NCBI GenBank assembly: GCA_963930655.1
Contig: OZ005604.1
Span: forward strand, 19,354,001 to 19,418,000
Origin: Myrica gale
Lineage: Eukaryota > Streptophyta > Magnoliopsida > Fagales > Myricaceae
DNA length: 64,000 nucleotides
Direction of reading: 5' to 3'
Position 1 is the first letter of the stretch, and each line of letters begins with the position of its first letter. Under the pieces are notes generated by a model, which was not told where the DNA came from, did no database searches, and saw only the letters and a program-made list of their open reading frames with translations. This document shows, in pieces, positions 35,301 to 46,404 of this stretch. Position numbers and translations under genes: made by a program.

Positions 35301-36116
35301 ATGTGCAGGAAAATGACCCCGTCGAGTAGTAGTCGAAGGAGTAGATCCAGTCAACATAGGGGAATCCCATCCTCTAGCTCTGCGACTAGATCATTTGTCA
35401 CAATGGGTTTTGCAACAACTGACAAGTGAGTTTATATTACCATTTGTAATGATAAAGTTTTTGCGTATAGCTACAGTTGCTAATAACTTATCCCAATAGT
35501 GAAAGCTCAGGCACAAGCCCCCAAAGTTATGTGAGGAAACTGTGCGATTCTATGGAATTGAAGCTGTCCAGAAAACCGCATATACCCCAAACAATTACGA
35601 AAAACAGTTTTATGGATGTAAAAAATACAAGGTAAGCATATGAGAAACAAATTTATGTGGTCCTCCCTCTATTAATGTACTTAAGTCCCCATAATGACGA
35701 ATTTGTTTCGTGCAGTATGGGAAAAATCACCATTGCCGCTACTTTGCCTGGTGCGATTTCTGGGTTAGGCAAGACATGACGCAGGGGGGAGATGTGGAAC
35801 ACCATGACTATGCGACCGAGTGGTTAAGGAGCTCATTTTGGACCACTTTGCTGCGATGGAGCACGAAGCAACGCGGCATCGGCTGGCAATGATTGCTCAG
35901 CAGGATAAATATGAGAACCTCCTGAAGAAAGCCCAGGTGGATATTGATGGTCAGAGGGTAGACTATGTACAATTGCAGCAACAGTACATCGAACTACGTA
36001 ACTCCAACCGACGGGCAGTAATGGTGTTGTGGCTCTTCGTTGTTGTCGGTTTTCTTGCAACCTACTATGCTTCATATAAAGAAAGGCTAAGTGGATCATT
36101 ATTAATGATAGCGTAA
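35301..36116 (+). pseudogene. GRF-zinc-finger/coiled-coil/TM protein carried by the MULE
   Basis: A Ser/Arg-rich leader (MTPSSSSRRSRSSQHRG) is split by an intron with GT-AG borders near 35426-35500. A GRF-like zinc-binding stretch follows: YGIEAVQKTAYTPNN, QFYGCKKYK, then (after a second intron near 35634-35715) KNHHCRYFAWCD. Next come a helical, coiled-coil-like part (LLKKAQVDIDGQRVDYVQLQ) and a transmembrane segment (AVMVLWLFVVVGFLATYYA). This is the layout of a common plant family of small GRF-domain proteins. One frame change near 35550 and another near 35825 break it, and one Cys of the first pair is Tyr. Function in the element is unknown. Confidence 0.7.
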
Positions 36117-37163
36117 AGGATTGTGCTAAGATTGCAGTCTGCTTGATGGTTTTTCTTTGTGACTGCAGTCTGCTTGATCCCTTTTAATTGATGATAATTT
36201 GATCTGCGAGGGTCGTTGATGTGTCATTGATTTCAATGGCTTATGTAAAATTGGTTCCCATGAGGAAGTATAGAATCTAGTGTTTGCTTGGAATATAGTT
36301 TGGCATTTAGGCTGCTCGTCTTTTGATTTTCTTTTTACAATGGTTAAAGTTACTTTGCTTAAAGTTCCATTCAGTGTCTACCTATTTCCTGTTGGAGGAT
36401 ATGCTCCCAACAACTTTCAACCAAAAACCTTACATACAGAAAAACGAATGGGAAGTCACTGCAAAGATCAATAAATTAATGAGTCTTGCCTGAGGGAATA
36501 TGATACCTTACCTTTAAACCAGCTGGGTTAAAGATAAGAGCTATCTGCCCCACATCAGACACAAAGAATGATATAAACATAATATTGTACATTTTGTCGG
36601 TGTGATAGTTGATTGATTCAGTTCCCATTATCTTTTTTTCCCCTGGATCCCAATTAAAGTTAAAAGTGTAACTTCAACTCCACCGATTAAAGTTACAAAT
36701 GATTTAGATTCCTTTTTTGTGAGCAAATATATTTCAATAAACAACAGAGACCGGTTATTTCAATGGACTGAAGGTGAAAAAGGACCGCCAGCAATATCAC
36801 CGAGATCTGACATTTTGCTTTTTTTTTTCTTTATCGATATTATGATATTTGTTTTGCCATGAAAAAATTAGTTTGCTCAGTCCAAAATTAAGAGGTAAAC
36901 GACAACATTATACCAAATGAGTCTGGCTATAGATACCTGCATGCTGCAGTCTCTAATATATCAATGACGATTGAGGTACAACTGAACATGATTATCAACC
37001 CTAAATGCGCGCAAGGATCCGCATTCTGGAAAACCAAAATCGACTATAGAATAATAGAACCTCATATCACACATAACAAAAGGAAATGACAAAGCTCCCT
37101 AAATGTCATACACCAAGTCTGCAACAGTTTCAAGTTCCAAAAAAATAAACCAAAACAAAACAG

Positions 37164-37355
37164 CCTACGCTAACGGGGCCAGAAGTGCTCCCCACGACCA
37201 CGCCCACGAGCTCGAGAACTCCGTAGCTCAAGACCGCTCTTCAATCGCTTGTTCCCTTTATGCTTCGATTCACGCATCTTGAAACCTTTTGCACCAATCC
37301 CCGTTTTTACCTCTACTCCAGAACCTACGCTAACGGGGCCAGAAGTGCTCCCCAC
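37164..37355. repeat. 32-bp direct repeat in the transposase tail
   Basis: An identical 32-mer starting CCTACGCTAACGGGGCCAGA lies at 37164-37195 and 37324-37355. The second copy is within the Ser/Gly-rich coding tail and the first overlaps the stop region. Confidence 0.93.
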
Positions 37356-38161
37356 CCCACTAGGATCGTCGTCGTCTGACAATGTCGCAAGTTCTTTTTC
37401 TATTTCGTCATGGTAACGCTCAAATATTGGACAAGATTTCGGTCTACCCCCGTAATGCTGACACAATGAAGCAATCCATTCATACACTCAACAAATGTTT
37501 CAAATAGCCAATCGAATGTTTGCGCCGTCTCATCATGCAATAAACATGCCCCGAACACAATCGACAATCTATGATGATTAACCCCAACGAATGCTCCCAA
37601 TGGCCTGTGCTCATTGTTCGTCCTATAAATGGTGTCAAATGATACAAAGTCCCCGAATATGGCATAGTCATTTTGCATGGCGTGGTCCGACCAGAAGACG
37701 TTAGTAATGTGCTCATCTCCATCCATCATGACCCGAAAGTAAAACTCAAAATCCTTTTTCAGCTGATCACCGAACCAGTTAAGAAGAACACTGGCCACAA
37801 GTGAATCCCTCTCTTTTTTCTTCCCTTCTCTTCTACAAGCAAAAGCTTTTGATGTCCAATACCCGTATTGTCTATGCTTGAACCCGGTATGTCTACGAAT
37901 GCTAAAACCTTTCATGGTTGCGTATCGATTGTACCATTCATACACATGGTCAACATCCGCCCACTCTAAGCTCCAAACATCTACTTTTTTCTCTGTTGTC
38001 TACCCAAACCATGTCACCTGCACGTACCAACCAAGAGATCCAACTGAAAAAAGGTCCTAATCACCGACTTAGATGTTCAAATAAAGAACACTCAACTCAC
38101 CTTCGGGGTTAACAGTACTACTAGAGTTTCGTCTAGCGATATTGGGATTCATGCCTTCCAT
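37170..38161 (-). pseudogene. FAR1/FHY3-type MULE transposase, internally deleted
   Basis: FAR1-related transposases move Jittery-type MULEs; FHY3/FAR1 are their domesticated relatives. The minus-strand start is MEGMNPNIARRNSSS, with a likely intron. From 37945 down: VYEWYNRYATMKGFSIRR (FAR1 DNA-binding region), GDFVSFDTIYRTNNEHRPLG (first catalytic Asp of the DDE core) and GVNHHRLSIVFGACLLHDET, then QTFDWLFETFVECM. The frame then jumps at about 37470-37490 straight to a C-terminal part with QHYGGRPKSCPIFERYHDEI and a basic Arg/Gly-rich end. The rest of the DDE core and the SWIM zinc finger are missing, so the element cannot move itself. Confidence 0.88.
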
Positions 38162-39320
38162 TTAGGCCATATTGAGAGGTCCTACATATAAATAGAATGA
38201 GTACATCCCTCAGCTGAAATGTATCTTTTGGAAGATCAACTTCTTTAATTTCTATGTAAAGTCTTACATTACTTTAGGCAAGGCCATTTCTATGTAAAAG
38301 TCTAGACATTTCAGAGGTCATAGTCATACAATCTATTCTAGTGAGCATTTATGTTTGCACCAAAGCACTGAAAGTTGAAATTCATGAGCGAGCTGAGAGA
38401 TGGAAATATCCATTGTAGCCATAAAGTCAGCCCTCCTCCCCTCCTCAACAATAACTTAGACTGAGAGATGGAAATCATGCAAGGCATAGCAGAAAGAAGA
38501 AAAACTTCCTTCTTGAGCGAGCTGTTTGGTATAAAATGACAAGAAGGAGACAGGTTGCCCGTGCTTCAGTAGGATTAAGCAATGTAGCATCTCTCAGTTG
38601 CAGACAACTCCCAAAATAAAACTCTTAGTATACGCGGATAAAACTGAAATGGGAAATCTGAGACAAAAACTCAAGTGCAAGGGAAAAAGTTGGGTTATGG
38701 TGACATGAAAGCTGAAAGGCCCCAAGATATCTTACTTTGACACGGAGACCAATAACTTTCAAAATAAAAATAGGGCGAAAAGGGGGGAAAAAGAGTTAAG
38801 AGTTTTCTTATATCATTCAATTGCCAAAAATCTACACTAGAGGTCTGTAATTCTCTCTGACGGAAAGATCAATCATGCTAACCATTTTCATTGCTTGAAT
38901 GTATTCAAATGTCCACCAATTTGTACATATGAAAAATAATCAGACGAATGTTTATGGGCATGCGAGAGATACCTGAACAGCTTGCCCGTGCATGCGGAGA
39001 GAGAGACACATCAGCTCGAATGGGGAGGAAGCAGGTGCTGCGGTGGTTTCCTCAATACCAAGCAGGGGAGGAAGCAGGGCCAGGGTCCAAGAATTCGGGA
39101 ACAAAAGCGGTAAATCGAAAACAACATTCGAAATGGTCTCATGAATTTCGAATCCCTAAATGCCTAACAATGTTCGAAATCGGCTCAGTCTAACCATCAC
39201 GAATTCGGTCCTCAACTAAAATCGGGTTTTGCCCTCATTTATTAGGTGGCAAGCTACATGCTGTCGGATCCTGACCGGTGCTCCACACCGCCTAACACAA
39301 TAACCGGTCTCGTGTCCTAG

Positions 39321-39902
39321 TCAAGAAGCCTCATTCCCATCCCCATAAACCTTCCGAGCCGGCTTACGAAATTTCCTTGCAGGCTAAGAATCTGAATCTA
39401 TGTATGGAGTGTTGGAAGTCCCACATTACTAGAAAAACTAGTCAATGTGCTCCTTATAAGGTTGTGACATCCATCACTTCTTAAGACGTCTTTTGGAATT
39501 GAGTTAGACCCACCTTTCACATATTATGTAAATTCTAATATGGGGAGTAGTTACAACACCGGAGGGGTCGCTACATTATCTTTCAAGGACAAAAGGATTG
39601 CCAATGGTAGCTTTCCACCGTCGTACCAGGAAGAGAACAGTTTTAAAAAGATCAAAGTTTTCCTCAAAGGATCAAAGGCAGCGTTGCCTAAGGAGATTGA
39701 CAAGAGTATGAAAGCAAAGAAAGCCAAGGTACCGGTCTCCTTATCTCTAAACCTGAAAATTAAAGTAAAGGTGAAATTGGGTGCCATCAAGTCTTGGATT
39801 ATGTACGAGAATGTTGCATGCAAGTTTAAGGCCGTGAACACATTAGGAGTGACTAGTACGCGTATCTTGTCCCAAAAATGTCTCGCCAAATCAAATTCCT
39901 AG
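39321..39902 (+). pseudogene. NDR1/HIN1-like (NHL) gene, 3' part
   Basis: The NHL frame resumes right after the MULE target duplication: KKPHSHPHKPSEPAYEISLQ. It is interrupted by a 131-bp solo LTR (39410-39540) and continues with SSYNTGGVATLSFKDKRIA, SKAALPKEIDKSMKAK, VPVSLSLNLKIKVKVKLG and a Cys-bearing end before TAG. These are the LEA2/NHL landmarks (YxTGG, alternating beta strands). With both insertions and one copy of each duplication removed, the frame is continuous and about 261 codons long, normal for the family. The gene therefore looks recently silenced. Confidence 0.9.
39410..39540 (+). mobile_element. Small solo LTR inside the NHL coding region
   Basis: It starts TGTTGGAAGTCCCACATTAC, a common start of Copia/TRIM LTRs, and ends AATTCTAATA (expected CA mutated to TA). 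The flanking 5-mers TGGAG (39405-39409) and TGGGG (39541-39545) differ by one base. At 131 bp it is small, pointing to a TRIM-like element. It adds in-frame stops. Confidence 0.75.
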
Positions 39903-42900
39903 GAAAGAAGGCAATTGCCGTGGCGATGGTTGTGCTAGCTACGAACTGCTCAAAGTCAGGCAATATGAATAATCTTCATTTTTGCCATTTTCATCACTCT
40001 CTACTGTACTGTACTGACATTCCCTGTGCTCGGTTTCTTGCGGTTTCTTTCAGGAATTTTTTGTTTAGACCTAATTGGGAAAAAATGGGTTTATTTATTA
40101 ATTTCTTTCAACAACAATTTAGATCACTTTCTTCCTGCAAATTCTAAATTACTTAATTTGTTTGGTGGAATCTTGTAATTTGAATCCAGAAATTTGAACA
40201 CCCTGATCTAAGCCCAGAAAAATATTGGAGTTTGGGTCTGGTCCCGAAATGTTCACAAAGGTCAATTGGGCCAAGCTACTTGAGTTCCATTCTGGCTTCT
40301 ATTGTCAATAGCCGGTCACAAAAGAGCTCCGGAAGCAAAGCTAATCCTGCAGAATCTGAGATTAAAGCAGGCCCAATCATTCCATCAGAGTAAAGCCCCC
40401 CATGGTTGGTCCAATCATTCCATCACACAGTAAAGCCTCCGGAGCCATGGCCCATGGGGAGACTTTTTATAGTGTTTTGCATAATGTTTTTAATTTGAAG
40501 TTTTATGCTGCATTGACGAGTCCTGTATCTGCATTAACAAATCATCAGATGTCTACCCTTTAGTTTCCATGAAAAACTGGAATTTCGTGAAAAAGAAAAA
40601 CAAAAAAATTAATTACCACGATCATGCATGTTTTAAGGGAAATTTTATTTTCACTCGAGTATATGACGTGTCAAATGTATTTTTTTAAAATTAAAAATTG
40701 TAAGCCCATAGATAATCTATAAAACCAAAACGACACAAATTCAAAAGTTGTGGCTTTAATTTCCTGATCTATCCTTCTTCAGTCCCTTTAAGTATACCTT
40801 AATTTCTTCTTTTGTATTCTCTCGATCTACACTATGATACGTACTATCACGACTTTAAGAAAACCAGGAGTAGATATACAACTAAGCTATAAGTTTTGTG
40901 TTCAAGAGAGAACCGTTTTCTATGGTTCCCGATGCTTAGAGATAATCACCACAAACACGCGCCACATATCCCTAAATCAATTCACTTATTGATAATATAT
41001 ATATAGTCCTGTCCTGAAATTAATTAACTTGGTGCGTTATGTTTTGGTACTACTATATATTCATAATAAAAAGTATATTATATTATATTATATATTACGA
41101 CCCCCCAAAGTGGATCCCCAAAACATAATTTTTTGGCTCTACCACTGAAGGTTTCCGGTAAATATTACCTTATCAAGTAAGATAAAAAGTATTAGATAGT
41201 GACTCTAAGCTAACCCAATATTAATGCTTATAAGGTTTTCTTGATTATTGAGTCTCTGCTGGAGTTGGCCAAGATATTACCTACATATGCCGCTTGACCA
41301 TGATATGCACCAAGAGAAACCCCAAAAGGAGAAAATAAGGACCATTGCGCATTTTGAGCCACAGGAACTGTAACCTGCAGGAATATTTTGGTTCCACCGA
41401 TTACTCCATTTTTAACTTACTTTCCAGGAAAGATCTTTACCACCATAACAACAAAAAACAAAACAAAACAAAGAAAAAGAAAAAAGAAGAAGAACCAAAA
41501 AAAAGGAACACCAAAAGCAGACCAATAAGTGTACAAGACAATTCATATTATCCAAGCTGGGCATGCAAGTTGCTTCGAGGTGGTGGTACTTTGAAAAGAG
41601 AGGTGGAGTAGTAAAGGACAGGACCTTTACGATCGAGAGTAGTGTTATATCTATGGGACATTAATGGACGCTTTACTAGAAGTGGCCTTTTCCTTTTCCT
41701 ACTCTCCTCAAAAGTACTCTGCTTTACAACTCAGTAATAATGAAGTTTGGGAAAGAGCCTCCCAATATATATTGTTTTATATATCTTACACTTACACATA
41801 TAAATGCATAATCTACATCTGCACATGATGGTTACTCCGAAATAATTAACCATGCCCCTTTGATCATCATGATTAGTTTTGAGCGTGTGAATTAATGTTT
41901 CTTCCTCTTTTAGTTTCTGTGAAGCTAGGACGTAGCTGCATGGATTTGGTCTTTGATCATTAGTTTTAATGATTTACTCAGACAAGATAAAGAACAAAAA
42001 ATATACAATTCGAAGAGCTACTTGTATGTCTTATATTCATAAACAACGTACGTAATATCCTCCCACCAGTTAAAAACATTCCCAAATTAGTACTCAATTA
42101 ATACATTCCTCATCAAGCCCTTCATTTCTAACGCGTGGCAGATGATGCTGATCTTTTCCAAACAATGACTAATCCACACATAGGCACTGCATATTTGTTC
42201 CCCATACCAAGGGCATCTAGGGTCACATGGGAATCCATGTGACCAGTAATACTTCGGCACATCCAATCAATGACCCCCCGGATTCTTCATAAATGTACAT
42301 GTAATATTTATGGTATTCAGACTAAACAAACCACGAGTCACGACACCTCTCCATGGGTCGACCCTCAATGAGGGGACCGATTTCCAATGGTAACACACGT
42401 GTAAGAAATCTATTTAGTGCATGGCAAGTACCTGGCACGTGTGCGCTTCTGCACTCTACCAGGACCATCCTTGGCCAGCCTGTTATATCTGACACGCCAA
42501 TGCCATAAGTTTCCCTCTTCCATGCTGTTCTAAACCTGACCAACTATAAGGCAAAAGAGCGAACCGAATTATAAACTTTTTACAACACGCATGATCTAGT
42601 TGTTCACATGAAAGATTTGTTGAGGGTATGTTTATTCTAAGGTTTAGATTGGTGGGGGAGCAAGAGGAGTTTGTGTGCGGCCATATGATCGATCCATATA
42701 ATAAGTGCATCCAGGAGGACTTGATTCTAACAGGCACTTATGTGAAACAAGCAAGATCTAAAATTGGTGTTCCCTTTTTTTTTCCAGAGAAATGAATGGT
42801 ACAGTAAAAGGAGAGCGAGGGTTGGATTTTAGCATGGTGAGAGTTCAGTTGGCTGCGTTGGAGGGAGGAGTATCTTTCGTTCGCACCAATAATTGAATCT

Positions 42901-45900
42901 CACAAAGACTTAGTTTAATTCAGTTAAGGCGCCAATGATGGCTGAATCTAGTGGACTTCATCTTTCCACGTCCGAAAAGAGACGAGGTTGTCAAAGCTGC
43001 TTGGAGCTAGTGTCCCTATTCCAAAAATCCATGTGTATTTCTTCACATCAAATACCCTCTTTCGAGTGGATTCCAACTCCTCATTCAACCATAGATTCCC
43101 TTACAAAGTGGTGGGCTTCTCTTTCACAAACCTAACCAAAAAGCTAGCACGTACCCTTCCTTAGTTTCCTTAGAAAGTGAAAAATAATAATGCCCTAGAA
43201 AAAGAATTTCTGGGCAGATTCCATTCATCTCTAAGGTGGGGTTCCTCCAAATCTAAGTACCCAATGGTATACGCTTCTTCCTTTCTTTGTGAGCCACAGT
43301 TATGCTTGTACACATGCATGGGAGATATATAAATAATACCAGAAAAGAAAAAGAAAAAATCATCTGTCCTCTTGTTTGTGAGGTGTCCAAGGATCCTCTA
43401 TTAAACCTTCCTCCACTTGAGTGTTTTTTTTTCTTAGAAAAAGGTCTCATGTTTCAACAACATGATTCAGCTTGTTGGATGTGTACATATACCTAGTCAA
43501 TTCACATGGATTGTGCCGTTGAATATTTTATAGAAGTCACACTTATGTCCTATTGCGGTGCCAACTCATTTTTCTATTTACAAATAGGGGTTTTCAATCA
43601 AGAGAAGAGTATCTCTAAAGCATATTAGGATTATCCTACATCTTTATTACCACCTTGTCTGAGAAAAGGGTGTACGCAGATCTATGGTATGTCGAAAAGG
43701 AAGCAATGTCTAAAACATGAGACAGAAGCAACTAGATTAATGTCATGAGCATAGTACCTAACAATAATTCAGTCCTTTTTTTCATAGTTTATTCTTAATT
43801 AAGTTTCACTCATGAAATCAAACCGATGACTGAGGTACAAGTCAGACCTAGTTTTCTAACTTATAAATAGATGATGGTGAACAATAAACTCCACATGAGA
43901 CAAGCAAATAGATTAATGTGATCAGCATAGTACCTAACAATAATTCTGTCCTATATATTCATAGGTTATTGTTAAGTTACAGTAAAACAACTTAGAGCAC
44001 CGTGGTGCAAGTCAGACCTAGTTTTTTTCATAGAATAGATGGAAAACATTAAATTAGTTGGCATTTGATAATGTAAAAGCTTGTGTCCTTTTGGACCTTA
44101 TACAGATGGAAAGCACCTCGAGTATCAGGCCGGTTTGTATCTTCTTCAGATCTTAGACCAAATGCAGCCTTGGTTTAGTTAGACAGCTCTTGAATAATGA
44201 AGGGAACACTTCTTTCTGCTATAATATTTAGACCGCTTTCTATTCCACCAATTATTGATCTGTAAAAACATTTAAATTGGAGCTAGCTACGTACCACCTT
44301 GGTCTTAATATATAGTATGAACTGAGGGCTAGAGATATTTAATTTTGACTAGAGCCACTGCTATAATCAATGAATCCATGATGCAAGGAACCGAAAATTG
44401 CATTCCCGGCCATTAGACGTGGAGAAAATTAATTTAGAGAGAGGAGATCAGATGTGTGAACTCATATGTGTAAGTTTATAAATATCAAACATCACTAAAT
44501 ACGGAAATGTAATAGCCTTACAAAGAACACCACCCTTATGGGTAAATAAGATCGAACTTATCCTTTTGACTCAGCATGTAAAGCAATTGAGAGCGAAATA
44601 GTGATCTCTAGCGCGCTACTTGTTGATAAAGGTGTCCTCCATTACCCGATATGAAGCTACCCAATCAAAAATATTTTAGATTCTTATCTTCAGAAAGTTG
44701 GTTTTCGTACCAGCTATGATGAGTCCTGTCTGTCAATTCTGCTCTGGCAATGAATCCCCTGACGGTAAAATGCATTCATATCCTGAGAGTAATGGACTTT
44801 TATTTCGTAGTTAAAATAAGCATTAATAGGCTTTTTTTTATGTTTGATGGTGAATTGATCCCGAATAAGATGTTTTCTTTGATGTCGATTAATGGTGGTG
44901 TGCAAATGCTGTCTAAGTTGTTGATTGCATCAGATCAGTGATGGATGAAAAGCAAACCCCTTTTTTAGTCTAGCAAAGATCAACATCCTTTCCAGAAAAG
45001 ATGGGAGTTTGATCCCCTACGGACTGGAGTATGTCATATAGGGCACCATTTCCTCATTGAACTATGGAGCTAGCTATTTCTCTTTGAATCTTCTGGGGCT
45101 GTTCTTTCTGTTTTTTCCTCCCAGTCCCCACCAACCGTGATAGGAGTTAAGAGAGTTCGTATCCAGAAGGTGGCAATCTAAAGGTCAAAGACCAACCTCA
45201 TCACATGAAGATCATTGGGTATAGAAAACAAAACCATTACCGTTCAAATTAAGGCAGAATAATTATCACAATAATCAAGCTGCAGGTAGCATGCCACCTT
45301 AGAGGCTGCTTTTTCATTTTTTCGCTCTGAAATATTCCTCTGTGACAGTCTTCTCAAATCAAAATGTACACTATAGCCTCGAAAGCAGCAAGATAAAAAA
45401 AAATTACATAAAGCGACTAAACTTTTATGGGCCCTTGCAGCAATCTACTTTACTTTGGCTTTTTATGGAATTAAAAAATGGAATTCGCCATTTCTTTTCA
45501 TTTGTTCTCTCATTCTCTGTCTCACTCTGTCCCTATATATCTCTCTCTCTCTCTCTTGGTCCTGAGCACCTTTAGCTTTCATTGGCAACTCTTCTGCGGA
45601 TACCAAAAAATAGATCGCACCAGTTACAAATCAGAAATCCCGATATTTTCCCAAAAACTTTACCAGTCTTTATGGTGTTCTTTTCTTTTTCAATCAAAGT
45701 ACGATACCAACTCATTACAAAAAGACCAGCAATATCACACTTCTGGAGTACAAGGACCGAGTTTCTACCTGACGCCAACAATACCCATTACGATTTGAAT
45801 CAACTTAAGTTTTAAAACACTTATCAATATCATTTCGGATCGAAAAGGGTGCCATCATTTCCATTATACCCTGTCCAATCCTGCTGTTTAATTAGCAGGG

Positions 45901-46404
45901 TAGTGTTTCAAAAGGCACATGATGATTAGTTTAGATAGGAGGAGGACAATGATTGTTTTGATCTAATACCGCTTCTCCTTTGGCTCCGTGAATTCATATG
46001 CTATCATGTCGTATGGATTAAAAGGTGTTAGAAAAAATAATTTAACTGCATAAAATCCCAAATACTGAGAAGTTTAATCGAAAATCAGAGAAAGATCAGA
46101 GAGAGAAAGTGTTAAGAAGTACTCTATGCATTTGGAGAACTTGCTAAGTTACATTTCCTTCCTTGCACAGAAATAGTTATAACGTGTACAAGGCCTTCAA
46201 GACAAGAAAAGGTTAGGGTTACATTCTCGTCAATATTCCCTTGCCCTTTTTCCTCTCTCGGGTTCTTTTGGGTGGGATGGGGGAGGAGGAGTTTCTGATC
46301 TCTACACTGAACAAGAAATTACATATTTTGCTTTCCACCCTAATATTAAATCTACTGGAAGGGTGGTGCCGATATTCTCATAATCTTCTACCACGCTTTA
46401 CTCC
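39903..46404. other. 6.5-kb gene-free stretch between NHL and TPP
   Basis: I see no supported gene. Contents: a small repeat with CCAATCATTCCATCA at about 40373-40437, a tandem duplication at 43715-44050, and a (TC)n tract near 45539-45557. The frames at 42322-42737, 44714-44941 and 45342-45815 do not resemble known families. The right end includes the TPP 3' flank. Confidence 0.5.
43715..44050. repeat. Imperfect tandem duplication, about 178-bp period
   Basis: ACATGAGACA..AGCAA.TAGATTAATGT, CATAGTACCTAACAATAATTC and CAAGTCAGACCTAGTTTT recur in order at 43715-43892 and 43893-44050. Small indels separate the units. Confidence 0.85.

Larger units (their letters stand above)
34104..39311. mobile_element. 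Mutator-like element (FAR1/Jittery type) in the NHL gene
   Basis: A 5208-bp element with long inverted ends: left about 34104-34576, right about 38942-39311, agreeing at roughly nine in ten positions over the outer 220 bp. It is flanked by a perfect 9-bp duplication GTGTCCTAG (34095-34103 and 39312-39320), the Mutator signature. The left end carries TTATAAAT; the right has TAATAAAT. Inside are a GRF-zinc-finger frame (+) and a decayed FAR1-type transposase (-). A (TC)n tract at 34459-34487 expands the left arm. Confidence 0.95.

Noticed and set aside
37324-37355. Short-spaced repeats as a CRISPR-like array
   Set aside because: Only two copies, within a transposase tail, in a plant nuclear sequence.
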